A stretch of 64,000 bases of DNA from Planotetraspora sp. A-T 1434 (GTDB lineage Bacteria > Actinomycetota > Actinomycetes > Streptosporangiales > Streptosporangiaceae): contig NZ_JAOEGB010000001.1 in the NCBI RefSeq assembly GCF_025420585.1, positions 496,001 to 560,000 of the forward strand, written 5' to 3'. Under the pieces are notes generated by a model. The model made no database searches. It saw only the letters and a list, made by a program, of their open reading frames with translations, and was not told the DNA's origin. Both the position numbers and the translations under genes were made by a program. Position 1 is the stretch's first letter. Each line of letters opens with the position of its first letter. Below, piece after piece: positions 46,211 to 56,436 of this stretch.

Positions 46211-48466
46211 ATGAGCGAGTTGGAGAGCGTGAAGCAGGCGCTGGCGCAGGCCGTCGAGCAGGCGGCCGGGGCGGCGGAGCTCGGCCGGCTGCTCACGGAT
46301 TACCAGCGGCGGCTCGACGAGGCGGCCCACTCTGAGGCCGAAGCGGTGACCAGGCTGCGGGAGGCCGAGGCGCGGCTCAAGGTCGTCGAGCGGCAGAACA
46401 CGCAGCTCGCGAAGAACCTCGCCGAGCAGCGCTACCAGACCGAGGTGGCCAACTGGAAGCTCGTCTCGGTCCAGGAGAGCCGCTGGATCAAGCTCGGCGA
46501 CGCGCTCCACACCAAGAATCCCGGCGTGGTCGCCAAGACGCTCAAGGAGCCGGTGAAGAAGCGTCCCGCGCCCAAGCGGTCGGACTTCAAGCCCGAGCTT
46601 CCGGCGGTCGCCGAGGAGAAGGCCGCGGCAGCCGCACCGGACGCGAACGCCCCGGAGGTCTCCGCCGCCCTCGCCGACGGGTTCGCGGTGCCGAAGGGCC
46701 CGCTGGCCAGGCCGTACCTCACGGTCGCCGCGATCGTGGACAGGCAGACCGAGGCGCTGCTGCGCTACGAGTGGCGGCAGGTGACCAACTTCGGCCCGGA
46801 CAACTGGGAGACGATGCTCGACCAGCACCAGCCGCACGTGCTGTTCGTCGAGTCCGTACGGCCCGGCCCCCGGCAGGGCAACGGAGGCCGTTGGCTGGAG
46901 GCGCTGTCGGGGCAGTCACGCGCGCTGCGGGACCTGGTAGAGGCGTGCCGCAAGCGGGGGATCAAGACTGTTTTCTGGCATTCGAGCGGCGCCGTTTCGC
47001 GGTCGGTCCCGGCGGCTGAGCATTTCGAGTACGTCGTGACGACCTCGGAGGCGCGGGCCCGCGAATGGAAGTCGGCGCTGCGTCACGAGCGGGTGGGCGT
47101 CCTGCCGCACGCGATCCAGCCTCGGGTCCACAACCCGATCCCGGCTGTCGGTGGCCGCACCGGAGAGGTCGTGACCCTCGGCTCCGTCGTACTGCCGGCC
47201 CAGACGCCGCCGGCGATCGAGACATCCCCGGCGGCCTCGGCGTCCGGAGCGGGCGAGGGGACAGCTGAGGGTCCGGCCACGACGGCTGCGACGGCCAAGA
47301 CGGCCACGACGGCTGCGACGGCCACGACGGCTGCGACGGCTGCGGGCGATGTGGCGGTGGCCGGCCCGGCCGAGAGCGCCGGGGGGAGTGTGGGCCAGGC
47401 GAGCCCCGCGTCCCAGCCCGTGGCCGCGGTGGCCGGGCGGGGAACGTCGCGGCACTGGGCCGTTCTGGCAGGCCAGGGAGACGACAAGACGTCCTACGAC
47501 GACCTGCTGACGACCTACCGGCGGCCCGCCCTCGTGGTGGCCGGTGCCGACGCCGAGCCGAGGGTGATCGCGGAGGTCGCCGCCTGCGGCACCCCGGTGC
47601 TCCAGGTGAGAGCGGGGGCCAAGGGCGAGGAGACGGTCGCCGCCGCCGACGTCCTCCTCGCCGACCCCGAACGGCTGGCCAGGGAGGCGCACCTGGCATG
47701 GCGCGCCCGGTCGAGCGTGACTCCGCTACTCGACCCGATCCTCGACATCCTCGGCGTGCCGAGCGTCCGGAACAACGGGACGATCAGCGTCATCACCGCC
47801 GTCGACGGTGAGGCCGAGCTGGAGCACCTGCTCACCCACGTCGCCCGCCAAGCGCACCGGCCGGGCCAGCTCGTCATCGTCGCCGACGGCGTGGACGCCG
47901 CCCTGGTGGAGAAGACCGCCCGCCAGCACCCCGCCCTGACGGCGGAAGACGCGGAAGGCGCCGCCATGCCGGACCTCGTCGTCCGGGTCGCGGCCGCCCC
48001 CATCACGCGGGGTGCGGGTCTGGACCGGGCGCTGCGGCTCGCCGAGGGCGACTACGTAGCGGTCCTCGATCCCCGTGATCTGTACGGCGAGCACTACCTG
48101 GCCGACCTCGTCCGGCACTTCGCTTCGACCGACGCCGAGATTGTGGGCAAGGCCGCGTTCTACGCCCATCTGCCGAAGGCTGGGGCGACGTTCCTCCGGC
48201 AGCCAGAAGCCGAGCACCGGTTCCTCCCCGAGGTGGCGGGAGGGACGGTCCTGGCCCGCCGCCAGACGCTCGTCGACCTGGGCTTCGCCGACGTCACAGA
48301 TGAGTGGGGCGAGGTCCTGATGCGGCAGTGCCGCGCCGACGGGGTCCGCGTCTACTCGGCCGACCGGTATTCGTACGTCTGCGTCCGGAGCTCGGCGGAG
48401 GGCGGCCTGCTCGGCTCGGCCCGCCTGGAGGGATACGTCCCGGCCGAGCCCCTCGCGTTGCTCTGA
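46211..48466 (+). CDS. Coiled-coil glycosyltransferase-like protein
   Basis: A 751-residue cytosolic protein. Residues about 1-95 form a coiled coil. A GT-B-like region follows (about 165-330; PHVLFVESVRPG, GIKTVFWHSSGAVSRS, VTTSEARAREW, VGVLPHAIQP), resembling CgeB-type glycosyltransferases. A low-complexity Ala/Thr linker (about 340-420; TTAATAK-type units) leads to a second nucleotide-binding half (RPALVVAGADAEPRVIAEVAACGTPV), and a GT2-like region (about 525-700; ISVITAVDG, EGDYVAVLDPRDLYG, GGTVLARRQTLVDLGF) ends the protein. ATG 46211 has GGAG 8 bases upstream. The C-terminal region resembles the glycosyltransferase at 53497. A glycan function is inferred. Confidence 0.75.
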   Translation: MSELESVKQALAQAVEQAAGAAELGRLLTDYQRRLDEAAHSEAEAVTRLREAEARLKVVERQNTQLAKNLAEQRYQTEVANWKLVSVQESRWIKLGDALHTKNPGVVAKTLKEPVKKRPAPKRSDFKPELPAVAEEKAAAAAPDANAPEVSAALADGFAVPKGPLARPYLTVAAIVDRQTEALLRYEWRQVTNFGPDNWETMLDQHQPHVLFVESVRPGPRQGNGGRWLEALSGQSRALRDLVEACRKRGIKTVFWHSSGAVSRSVPAAEHFEYVVTTSEARAREWKSALRHERVGVLPHAIQPRVHNPIPAVGGRTGEVVTLGSVVLPAQTPPAIETSPAASASGAGEGTAEGPATTAATAKTATTAATATTAATAAGDVAVAGPAESAGGSVGQASPASQPVAAVAGRGTSRHWAVLAGQGDDKTSYDDLLTTYRRPALVVAGADAEPRVIAEVAACGTPVLQVRAGAKGEETVAAADVLLADPERLAREAHLAWRARSSVTPLLDPILDILGVPSVRNNGTISVITAVDGEAELEHLLTHVARQAHRPGQLVIVADGVDAALVEKTARQHPALTAEDAEGAAMPDLVVRVAAAPITRGAGLDRALRLAEGDYVAVLDPRDLYGEHYLADLVRHFASTDAEIVGKAAFYAHLPKAGATFLRQPEAEHRFLPEVAGGTVLARRQTLVDLGFADVTDEWGEVLMRQCRADGVRVYSADRYSYVCVRSSAEGGLLGSARLEGYVPAEPLALL

Positions 48467-48483
48467 GCGCACCCGGCACCGCG

Positions 48484-48650
48484 TGATCACGCACGATTTA
48501 CGGCCTGGCCTGCGGCCATGCGCGGGAACTCGTGCATGATCACGCGCGATGTGGGGCCTGGCCTGTGGTCATGTGCGGGAACTCGTGCATGATCACGACC
48601 CGTGTCGGGGCAGGTCAACGGGGGTTCGCAGGAACCTGTGCATGATCACG
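48484..48650 (-). repeat. Phased repeat array F, four reverse units
   Basis: GATCAC ends at 48490, 48543, 48596 and 48649: spacing 53 throughout. Inner sequences carry GGCCTGGCCTG and CATGCGCGGGAACTC. The array separates the glycosyltransferase and nrtL-like genes and ends 34 bases before the latter's start. Confidence 0.88.
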
Positions 48651-48683
48651 CGGAGGGGGTGTGGGGGGGTTAGTGTGGGCGGG

Positions 48684-49418
48684 ATGACGCCTGCGCGGCT
48701 CGGCCGGTTTCTCGGAGCGCCGCCCGTGCCCTGTGGTTCGTGGGAGCGGGAGGCGGTGCTGGCGTCCCCGATCGCGCTCAAGACGGCGTACGGCAGGCCG
48801 CCGCGCGACGTGGCGGAGGAGTTCGCCGCCCGGCTGCGCGGTGAGGAGGGGATCGCCGCTGTCCGGGTCCAGCCCAACGGCTTCCTGCTGATCGCGCTGG
48901 CGACCCCCGGCGAGATCGTCCGGGAGATCGTGGAGCCGGAGTCCGTGTCCCCGCCGGATGAGCCGGACGGGGCGGGCTCGGACGGCCCGGCCGGAAATGA
49001 TCGGAGGCGTGCGGGGCGGGTGCCGTCGCCGTGGCCAGATTTTCCTCGCACGTGGGACAACCCGGGCTTCGTCGTGAGGTTCGCGCATGCGCGGGCGGCG
49101 GTCGTACGGAGATGGGCCCGTGATCTCGGTGTGCCGTCGGAGGGCTTCCGGCCGGAACTGCTGGACGACCCTCGCGACCGCGCGGTTCTGAGGCTGCTCG
49201 CGGAGCTGCCCAGCCGTACGGCCGGCCGCGAGCCGGCGTGGACCGCCTATGCCGAGCAGCTCGCGCTGGCCTACCACGACGCGCACGAGCACGCTCCGGC
49301 CACCCCGATGGGAGATGGGCGGCCCGCCGAGGTTCACACGTCACGGCTGTGGCTGGCGAGAGCCGTACAGATCGTCCTGGTAGATATTCTGGGGACCGCG
49401 TTGCCGGACAGACTGTGA
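48684..49418 (+). CDS. ArgS-related anticodon-binding-domain protein (NrtL-like)
   Basis: A 244-residue protein related to the tail of arginyl-tRNA synthetase: an N-terminal segment like the ArgS additional domain ([18 protein letters not shown], then [26 protein letters not shown]) and a C-terminal DALR-type helical region ([18 protein letters not shown] and [23 protein letters not shown]). There is no catalytic core. It lies just upstream of lysA, as in Streptomyces, where the relative is called NrtL. TAGTGT (48671-48676) ends 7 bases before the ATG, so the start is probably leaderless. Its role is not established. Confidence 0.8.
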   Translation: MTPARLGRFLGAPPVPCGSWEREAVLASPIALKTAYGRPPRDVAEEFAARLRGEEGIAAVRVQPNGFLLIALATPGEIVREIVEPESVSPPDEPDGAGSDGPAGNDRRRAGRVPSPWPDFPRTWDNPGFVVRFAHARAAVVRRWARDLGVPSEGFRPELLDDPRDRAVLRLLAELPSRTAGREPAWTAYAEQLALAYHDAHEHAPATPMGDGRPAEVHTSRLWLARAVQIVLVDILGTALPDRL

Positions 49419-49494
49419 CAGACGGGGCCAAGGGGTGTCTCGTCACGTGGGCGGCCGTCTCATGCGGACGGTGAGGTCGGATAGCCTCGTTCGG

Positions 49495-50877
49495 GTGAGT
49501 CGATTCGCCCACCCCGCCGGCGACAGGCATGCCGAGGTGCTGCCCGAAGAACGTCCGCCGCATGTGCCCGCCGACCTGAACGCGCTCGATCACGTGATCT
49601 GGCCGCGAACGTCCGGCCGGACCGGTGGCGCCATCACGATCGGTGGCGTAGACGTCAGGGACCTGGCGAAGGAATACGGCACTCCTCTCTACGTCATCGA
49701 CGAGGAGGACTTCCGCTCCCGCTGCCGGGACCACAAGGCCGCCTTCCATGACGGCGAGGTCCATTACGCGGGCAAGGCCTTCCTGTGCCGTGAGGTGGCC
49801 CGCTGGATCGACCAGGAGGGCCTCGGCCTCGACGTGTGCAGCGCGGGCGAGCTCGCGGTCGCGCTCAGCGTCGGCTTCCCGCCCGAGCGGATCACCATGC
49901 ACGGCAACAACAAGTCCCTGGCCGAGCTGGAGAAGGCCGTCGAGGTCGGCGTCGGCCACATCGTGGTCGACTCCTACGAGGAGATCGCCCGGCTGGGCTT
50001 CCTCGCCGACCGCCACGGCACCCGGCCCAAGGTCATGATCCGCGTGACCGTCGGCGTGGAGGCGCACACCCACGAGTTCATCGCGACCGCCCACGACGAC
50101 CAGAAGTTCGGCCTGTCGCTGAGCAGCGGCGCGGCGGCGGAGGCGGTGCGGCGGATCCTCGCCCTGCCGCAGTTGGAGCTGGTCGGCCTGCACTCGCACA
50201 TCGGGTCGCAGATCACCGACACCGCGGGGTTCGAGGTGGCCGCCCGCCGCCTGGCCGGCCTGCTGGTCCAGATCAAGGAAGAGCACGGCATCGTCCTCCC
50301 CGAGCTCGACCTCGGCGGCGGCTACGGCATTCCGTACGTGACGGGCGACGAGGCGCCGGACATCAAGGTCATCGCGGACGGCCTCACGGAGATCGTCGCC
50401 AAGGTCTGCACGTCGGCGGGGCTTCCGGTGCCGCGCCTGACGGTGGAGCCGGGCCGTGCGATCACGGGACCCGCGGGTGTGACGCTGTACGAGGTCGGTA
50501 CGGTCAAGGACGTGGAGGGCCTGCGGACCTACGTCAGCGTCGACGGCGGCATGAGCGACAACATCCGCACCGCGCTGTACGGCGCCGACTACACGGCCGT
50601 GCTCGCCTCCCGCGAGACCGACGCCGAACCGATGCTGTCCCGCCTGGTCGGCAAGCACTGCGAGAGCGGGGACATGATCGTTCGCGACCTGTGGCTGCCC
50701 GCGGACCTCGCTCCAGGTGACATGATCGCGGTGGCGGCGACCGGCGCGTACTGCCGCTCGCTGGCGAACAACTACAACTACCTGCCGAAGCCCGCGGTGG
50801 TCGCGGTGTCCAGGGGCAAGGCACGGGTGATCGTGCGCCGGGAGACCGAGGACGATCTGCTGAGGGGGCAGCTGTGA
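49495..50877 (+). CDS. lysA: Diaminopimelate decarboxylase
   Basis: PLP-dependent enzyme of 460 residues making L-lysine from meso-diaminopimelate, the last step of lysine synthesis. The PLP-binding Lys is in [10 protein letters not shown] near residue 92. The phosphate-binding glycines are in [10 protein letters not shown], and EPGRAI and the active-site Cys of GKHCESGD from the partner subunit are visible. TAGCCT (49482-49487) ends 7 bases before GTG 49495, fitting a leaderless start; longer frames to 49435 were rejected. hom follows 36 bases later in the usual actinomycete aspartate-family order. Confidence 0.95.
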   Translation: MSRFAHPAGDRHAEVLPEERPPHVPADLNALDHVIWPRTSGRTGGAITIGGVDVRDLAKEYGTPLYVIDEEDFRSRCRDHKAAFHDGEVHYAGKAFLCREVARWIDQEGLGLDVCSAGELAVALSVGFPPERITMHGNNKSLAELEKAVEVGVGHIVVDSYEEIARLGFLADRHGTRPKVMIRVTVGVEAHTHEFIATAHDDQKFGLSLSSGAAAEAVRRILALPQLELVGLHSHIGSQITDTAGFEVAARRLAGLLVQIKEEHGIVLPELDLGGGYGIPYVTGDEAPDIKVIADGLTEIVAKVCTSAGLPVPRLTVEPGRAITGPAGVTLYEVGTVKDVEGLRTYVSVDGGMSDNIRTALYGADYTAVLASRETDAEPMLSRLVGKHCESGDMIVRDLWLPADLAPGDMIAVAATGAYCRSLANNYNYLPKPAVVAVSRGKARVIVRRETEDDLLRGQL

Positions 50878-50913
50878 TCACTCGCCCATCGACGGGTGAA
50901 ACGAGGAGGGCCC

Positions 50914-52227
50914 GTGACTAACCCCATCGGCAAACCGGCGCTGAAGGTCGCGCTGCTGGGCTGCGGCGTCGTCGGTTCGCAGGTCGTACGGCTGCTGGGC
51001 GAGCAGGCCGACGACCTGGCCGCCCGCGTCGGGGCTCCGCTGGAGCTGGCCGGGGTGGCCGTGCGGAGGCTCGGCCGCAGGCGCGACGCGGAGATCGACC
51101 CCGCCCTGTTGACGACCGACGCCGAGGGCCTGATCACCCGCGACGACGTGGACATCGTCGTCGAGGTGATCGGCGGCATCGAGCCCGCCAGGTCGCTGAT
51201 CCTCGCCGCGATGTCGCGCGGCAAGTCGGTGGTGACCGCCAACAAGGCGCTCCTGGCCGAGGACGGCGCGACCATTCACCGGGCGGCCCGCGAGAACAAC
51301 GCCGACCTCTACTTCGAGGCCAGCGTGGCCGGAGCGATCCCGCTGCTGCGGCCGCTCCGCGAGTCGATGGCCGGTGACCACGTCCGGCGGGTGCTGGGCA
51401 TCGTCAACGGCACCACGAACTACATTCTCGACAAGATGGACTCCTCGGGCGCCTCGTTCGGAGACGCGCTGGAGGAGGCCCAGTCGCTCGGGTACGCCGA
51501 GGCCGACCCGACCGCCGACGTGGAGGGCTTCGACGCCGCCGCCAAGGCCGCCATCCTCGCCGGGATCGCCTTCCACAGCCGGGTGACGGCGGCCGACGTG
51601 CACCGCGAGGGCATCACGGAGATCACCGCGGCCGACGTCGCCTCGGCCAAGGGCATGGGCTACGTGATCAAGCTGCTGGCCATCTGCGCCCGCTCCGACG
51701 ACGGCCGCTCGGTCGGCGTGCGGGTCCACCCGGCCATGATCCCCCGGTCGCACCCCCTGGCGGGGGTCCGGGAGGCGTACAACGCGGTGTTCGTGGAGGC
51801 CGAGTCGGCCGGGCGGCTGATGTTCTACGGCGCCGGCGCCGGGGGAGCACCCACGGCCTCGGCGGTCCTGGGGGACATCGTCGCGGTGGCCCGCAACCGC
51901 CTCGCCGGGACCCGCGGCCCAGAGGAGTCGACCTACGCCGACCTGAAGGTCCACCCGATCGGAGACACGGTCACCCGCTATCACGTGTCGGTGGATGTGG
52001 CGGACAAGCCGGGCGTTCTCGCCCGCGTGGCCGACGTCTTCGCCAGCCACGACGTGTCCATCCAGACGGTCCGGCAGGAGGGCCGCGGCGACGACGCCCA
52101 GCTCGTTCTGGTCACCCACCGGGCGAGCGACGCCGCCCTGTCGGCCACGATCGAGGACCTCCGGGAGCTCGACATCGTCCGGGCCGTGGCCAGCGTGATG
52201 CGCGTCGAGGGCGACGACACCCCCTGA
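50914..52227 (+). CDS. hom: Homoserine dehydrogenase
   Basis: NAD(P)-dependent enzyme of 437 residues reducing aspartate semialdehyde to homoserine, the branch point to threonine and methionine. The nucleotide-binding motif is LLGCGVVGSQV. VTANKALLAEDG, GIVNGTTNYILDKM and EADPTADVEGFDAAAKAAILA are typical. A C-terminal ACT domain (about 355-430, YHVSVDVADKPGVLARVADVF) should mediate threonine feedback. GTG 50914 has GAGGAGGG just upstream. Normally thrC follows directly; here about 6.8 kb of other genes intervene. Confidence 0.96.
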   Translation: MTNPIGKPALKVALLGCGVVGSQVVRLLGEQADDLAARVGAPLELAGVAVRRLGRRRDAEIDPALLTTDAEGLITRDDVDIVVEVIGGIEPARSLILAAMSRGKSVVTANKALLAEDGATIHRAARENNADLYFEASVAGAIPLLRPLRESMAGDHVRRVLGIVNGTTNYILDKMDSSGASFGDALEEAQSLGYAEADPTADVEGFDAAAKAAILAGIAFHSRVTAADVHREGITEITAADVASAKGMGYVIKLLAICARSDDGRSVGVRVHPAMIPRSHPLAGVREAYNAVFVEAESAGRLMFYGAGAGGAPTASAVLGDIVAVARNRLAGTRGPEESTYADLKVHPIGDTVTRYHVSVDVADKPGVLARVADVFASHDVSIQTVRQEGRGDDAQLVLVTHRASDAALSATIEDLRELDIVRAVASVMRVEGDDTP

Positions 52228-52512
52228 GCCGTAACGTGGCGGATTCAGGCGATCACTGGATAATCTACGTCGGTTCCCTCTGATCGCCGCCGCGGTCCTG
52301 GAATAGGCATCATTCTTACTTTCCTGAATATGGTTGGAATCGGCGGTAAAGCGGTGATGATCCGATAAGAGTAATTACCGATGGTACTGGGGTGGCGACC
52401 GCCCGAAGGGCGGTAGCCCCTGGGATGCGTCGATCAATGTGATCACGATCTGCATATGGCCGTTTGGTTTGGTGAACCACCATGCAAGGTGGTCCTGACC
52501 TAGAATCAGCCG
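52228..52512. promoter_or_regulatory. AT-richer intergenic region with hairpins between hom and the deacetylase gene
   Basis: Holds a hairpin ACCGCCC-GAA-GGGCGGT at 52398-52414, nested in GGGG/CCCC flanks, that may end the lysA-hom transcript. A second inverted repeat, ACCACC-ATGCAA-GGTGGT, lies at about 52475-52492. TAGAAT (52501-52506) ends 6 bases before GTG 52513. The stretch 52290-52380 is unusually AT-rich (TGAATATGGTTGG, AGAGTAATTACC), as at a foreign DNA junction. Confidence 0.5.
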
Positions 52513-53394
52513 GTGTTCCCCTCGTCCCCCGCTTCGTTCCTGCGGCATGCCGGCGCCCTGGCGCTCGTGGTGCCAGTGCTGCTCATGGCGTCCGGGCAGA
52601 TGGCCGAGGCCAGGACGACAGGGGCCGTGACGACAGGGGCCGTGACGACAGGGGCCGTGACGTCCGGGCACGGGTCGCCCAGGGTGACGACCGTCGTGGC
52701 CTTGACCTTCGACGACGGCGACGCGAGCCACGTGCGGGTGGCCCGGCTGCTGAACGCCAGAGGCATGGCCGGGACCTTCTACATCAACAGCGCGCAGATC
52801 GGCACGGCCGGCAAGCTGACCCGCGCGCAGCTCGCCGCCATCGCCAGGGCGGGCCACGAAATCGGCGGCCACACCCTGACGCACCCCAAGCTGCCCGAGC
52901 TGACGCCCGCGGAACAGCGCGCCGAGATCTGCGACGACCGGCGGGCGCTGCTCGCGATGGGCTTTCAGGTTCGCACGTTCGCCTACCCTTATGGCGCGTG
53001 GGACGGCAGCGCCAAGCGGATCGTCCGCGCGTGCGGGTACAACGGCGCGAGAGGAGTGGGCGGCCTCTCTTCCCGCCCGTGCGCCGGCTGCGCGGTGGCC
53101 GAGCCGTACCGTCCGGAGAGCCTCTACCTCGTTCGCACCCCGGGGTCCGTGCGGGAGACGACCACACTCGCGCAGATCAAGAAGTCGGTGCTCAACGTGG
53201 AGAAGGCGGGTGGCGGCCTGGTCCCGCTGGTCTTCCACCGGTTGTGCGCCGATGACGGCGGGTGCGGCCTCTATTCGGTGAGCGACCGGACCCTGACCGC
53301 GTTCCTTGACTGGCTGGCCGGGCGCAGGGCCCGCGGGACGGTCGTGCGGACCCTCGGCGCGGTGATCGGCGGCAAGGTCCGGCCTCTCCCATGA
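52513..53394 (+). CDS. Secreted polysaccharide deacetylase
   Basis: NodB-homology carbohydrate esterase (CE4) of 293 residues removing N-acetyl groups from peptidoglycan or another GlcNAc polymer outside the cell. A signal peptide (LRHAGALALVVPVLLMASG) precedes the domain. The metal-binding motif is TFDDGD with HTLTHPK, and RTFAYPYGAWD is the RxxxPY/G motif. A short TTGAV repeat after the signal is encoded by 15-bp tandem DNA at about 52613-52660. The start is leaderless by its -10 placement. First gene of the block inserted between hom and thrC. Confidence 0.88.
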   Translation: MFPSSPASFLRHAGALALVVPVLLMASGQMAEARTTGAVTTGAVTTGAVTSGHGSPRVTTVVALTFDDGDASHVRVARLLNARGMAGTFYINSAQIGTAGKLTRAQLAAIARAGHEIGGHTLTHPKLPELTPAEQRAEICDDRRALLAMGFQVRTFAYPYGAWDGSAKRIVRACGYNGARGVGGLSSRPCAGCAVAEPYRPESLYLVRTPGSVRETTTLAQIKKSVLNVEKAGGGLVPLVFHRLCADDGGCGLYSVSDRTLTAFLDWLAGRRARGTVVRTLGAVIGGKVRPLP

Positions 53395-53496
53395 TCAGGC
53401 GGAAGCGGTGATTCAGGACTACGGCGCCCAAGCGGGTCATGTGCCACAATGCGAGATCGTTGAGCAGACTGTGAAGATCGGCCGAGGGCGGGCGTC

Positions 53497-54585
53497 ATGA
53501 CAAGCCCCAGAGGCTTCCTCCGCACGCCGAGCGCGGAGATGGCGGACGCGTCCTGGGACGGGAGCCGGTGGGTCGTCGCCGGCGCCCCGGTCCAGGCAGA
53601 GTTCGCGGAGGACGACGTGGCCCGCCTGCGTGGCCTCCGCGGCGTCCACGTCCACTGGTCGCCAGGCGTGGTGCCCCACGACGTGATCCTCCGGCTCGCC
53701 GCGGCCGGGGTCCCGCTCTACTCAGCCTCGGTGCCCGGCTGGCTCGCCGACGCCACGCTCCGCGAGCTGATCACCGACTCCGGCTGGCTCACCTCCGAGG
53801 CCGACAGCGCGGGGGCGCCGGTCGTCGACCTCCGCCGCGAGGAGCACAGCGTACGGCTCCGCAGGCACGCCCTCCACGGGGAGGTGGTCGGCAGCGGTGG
53901 GCTGGTCAGCGTGGTGGTGGCGAGCAGGCGGCCCCGGATGGCGGCCTTCGCGCTGGCGCAGATCGCCCGGCAGCGGGACGTGGACCTGGAGGTCGTCTAC
54001 GCCGCGCACGGCTTTCCCGCAGACGTCGTACGGCAGGCCGCCGGGGGCTTCCCCTTTCCGATAGAGGTCGTAGAGGTCGGCGGCGAGATCCCGTTCGGCG
54101 ACGTGCTCAACGAGGCGGTACGGCGGGCATCCGGCGACTATGTCGCGAAATGGGATGACGACGACTGGTATGGCCCTGACCATCTCTCCGACCTCCTCCT
54201 GGCCAGGGCATACGCGGGAGCCGACGTGGTGGGGACGGCCGCCGAGTTCTTCTACCTGGAGCCGCTGAACGTGACCGTCCGCAGGACCGACTACACGAGC
54301 GAGGTGGTCTCCCCGCACGTGGCGGGAGGCACGATCCTGCTGGAGCGCGCCGCGCTGCTCGAGGTCGGCGGCTTCCAGCCGCTGCCGCGTGCCGTCGACG
54401 AGCGGCTCCTCAAGGACGTGGAGGCGGCGGGAGGGTCGATCTACCGGACCCATGGCCTGGGCTACGTGCTCAGGCGCTCCACGATGGAGGAGCACACCTG
54501 GCGGCTGCCGCTGGCGCATTTCCTCCGAGTCGCGACCAACCAGTGGCGAGGTTTCCGGCCGAGCCGGATCCTGGAGGCGTCATGA
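53497..54585 (+). CDS. Glycosyltransferase (GT-A, family 2-like)
   Basis: A 362-residue cytosolic protein. Residues about 125-330 carry a GT2-like domain: LVSVVVASRRPRMAAFAL, ASGDYVAKWDDDDWYGPDH (metal-binding acidic cluster near 219) and HVAGGTILLERAALLEVGGF. The first 120 residues resemble a degenerate sugar-binding region. Nucleotide sugar and acceptor cannot be told. The stop overlaps the next glycosyltransferase's start (ATGA), so the two are co-translated. The C-terminal part is similar to the tail of the coiled-coil protein at 46211. Confidence 0.82.
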   Translation: MTSPRGFLRTPSAEMADASWDGSRWVVAGAPVQAEFAEDDVARLRGLRGVHVHWSPGVVPHDVILRLAAAGVPLYSASVPGWLADATLRELITDSGWLTSEADSAGAPVVDLRREEHSVRLRRHALHGEVVGSGGLVSVVVASRRPRMAAFALAQIARQRDVDLEVVYAAHGFPADVVRQAAGGFPFPIEVVEVGGEIPFGDVLNEAVRRASGDYVAKWDDDDWYGPDHLSDLLLARAYAGADVVGTAAEFFYLEPLNVTVRRTDYTSEVVSPHVAGGTILLERAALLEVGGFQPLPRAVDERLLKDVEAAGGSIYRTHGLGYVLRRSTMEEHTWRLPLAHFLRVATNQWRGFRPSRILEAS

Positions 54586-56285
54586 CGCCGGCCGAAACAC
54601 CGCGAGTCCGCGGAAACGACTACTCCGTCCTCCGGCCGCCCGACGTCGGGGCGTGGACGCCCAGCCTGCGGGTGAGCGTCGTCATCCCCGCGTACAACGG
54701 GCAGGAGAAGCTCGACCTCGTGCTGGCCGGGCTCGCCGACCAGACCTACCCGGCCGCGCTGACCGAGGTCATCGTCGTCGACAACGGCAGCGCGCCCCCG
54801 CTGCGCCTGCCGGAGACCCGCCCCGAGCGGACCCGGCTGATCGTCTGCGGGAGCCCCGGACGGGCCAACGCCCGCAACGCCGGCCTCCGGGCCGCCGAGG
54901 GCGACGTCATCCACTGGCTGGACTCCGACATCGTGCTGGAGCGCACGGCCCTGGAAGCCCATATGCGCTGGCACCATCTCGCGCCCTACCTGGTCGTGAC
55001 CGGCTACCTGCGCTTCTCCACCGCGCCGCTCCCGCATCCCCGTGAGGTCGTCTCCGTCGGAGAGCGGGCGAAGCTGTTCGAACCGGCGGAGCCGCACGAC
55101 TGGATCGTCGAACTGGTCGAGCGCACCGACGGCCTGCGGACCAACGCGCACCGGGCGTTCAGCATCCACATCGGCGGCGCGACGTCGGTCAACGCCCGGT
55201 TGATCGAGGCGGCCGGGCCCATGGACGAGGAGCTGATCCTCGGTCAGGACACCGAGATGGGCTACCGGCTGTCCCAGGCGGGGGCGGTGTTCATCCCGGA
55301 GCCCGTGGCGCGCGGCTACCACCTCGGCCCCACGATGCGGATGCGCGACGCGAAGTCGATCGGCCGCAACAGCCACGCGCTCATCCCCGACCGCATCCCG
55401 CACTACCGGTGGCTGCGGTCCCATCCGGCCCGGCAGTGGCTCGTGCCGTACGTCGAGGTGGAGATCGACGCGACCGCCGCCACCTATGAGGACGTCCGCG
55501 CGACAGTTGACGCGGTGCTCGCGGGGACGGTCCCGGACGTCGCCGTTGTCCTGGTGGGGCCCTGGGACGAGCTCGATCCCGAGCGCCGCTCGCCGCTCAC
55601 CGATCCCCGCCTCGACCTCGTGCTGATCCGCGGCCACTACGAGAACGACGGACGAGTCCGGCTGAGGGAGACGACGCGGGCCGGGGAGACGACGCGGGCC
55701 GGGGAGACGACGCGGGCCGGGAAGGTGGCGCGGGCCATGGACAGGGCGCCGTTCGTGTTCCGCCTGCCGCCCGGCTGGGTGCCCGGGGAGGACAGCCTGG
55801 CGGGCCTCCTCGACCTGGCCAAGGATCGCGGCCTGGGCCTGCTGTCCGTGCTGCTGGAGGAAGGCCCCGAAGGGATCGGCACGGCCCGCCTCGAGCGTAC
55901 GGCGGCCTTCTCCCGCGCCCGGATCGTGGCGGACCCGGGTGAAGACCTCGACGGCGTCGTGACCGAGGTGTACGGCTCCATGTGGGTGGGCGGGGAGACA
56001 TGGGGCTTCCTGCCCGCCGCCTCCGCGCGGACTCCGGTGGGCCGCCGGACGGCCTATCGCGCCCGGATCGAGGCCGAAGCCGAAGTCGAACGCCTGACCA
56101 AGGAGGTCGAGCGGCTCAAGGGCAAGGTGGCCGACTGGCGGGGCGAGGCCGGGCGCTGGCGCGCGAGCGCCGTCGAGATGCGGCGCGAGGTCGGAACGCT
56201 CCGTAAACAGGTGAGCGCGTTGAAGCGGGCCCAGGGCTTCAAGGGCCTCGCCCGCCGCCTCCGCCGCCCGTTCACCGACTCCTGA
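54582..56285 (+). CDS. GT2 glycosyltransferase with C-terminal coiled coil
   Basis: A 567-residue protein. The family-2 domain (about 28-280) starts VSVVIPAYNGQEKLDLVL and has HWLDSDIV (DXD near 114) and LILGQDTEMGYRLSQAGAVF, the usual ED-like acceptor region. A middle region (about 290-480) includes three ETTRAG units from an 18-bp DNA repeat (about 55666-55720). Residues about 495-550 form a coiled coil (VERLTKEVERLKGKVADW). It starts at ATG 54582 within the previous stop. It is a paralogue of the minus-strand gene at 57261. Confidence 0.87.
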   Translation: MTPAETPRVRGNDYSVLRPPDVGAWTPSLRVSVVIPAYNGQEKLDLVLAGLADQTYPAALTEVIVVDNGSAPPLRLPETRPERTRLIVCGSPGRANARNAGLRAAEGDVIHWLDSDIVLERTALEAHMRWHHLAPYLVVTGYLRFSTAPLPHPREVVSVGERAKLFEPAEPHDWIVELVERTDGLRTNAHRAFSIHIGGATSVNARLIEAAGPMDEELILGQDTEMGYRLSQAGAVFIPEPVARGYHLGPTMRMRDAKSIGRNSHALIPDRIPHYRWLRSHPARQWLVPYVEVEIDATAATYEDVRATVDAVLAGTVPDVAVVLVGPWDELDPERRSPLTDPRLDLVLIRGHYENDGRVRLRETTRAGETTRAGETTRAGKVARAMDRAPFVFRLPPGWVPGEDSLAGLLDLAKDRGLGLLSVLLEEGPEGIGTARLERTAAFSRARIVADPGEDLDGVVTEVYGSMWVGGETWGFLPAASARTPVGRRTAYRARIEAEAEVERLTKEVERLKGKVADWRGEAGRWRASAVEMRREVGTLRKQVSALKRAQGFKGLARRLRRPFTDS

Positions 56286-56436
56286 GCCAGGCCATAGAAG
56301 TCCGTCTTAATTGTGACCCCTATAGGAATCAACACCGGCTTGACCTGCGGAAATGGGAGATAGAGAAATGTCGGGGCGCTGAAGATCGCCTCCGCGGCGG
56401 ATATTGGCGCGCTTGAACCAGAACGCTATTCGCGTC

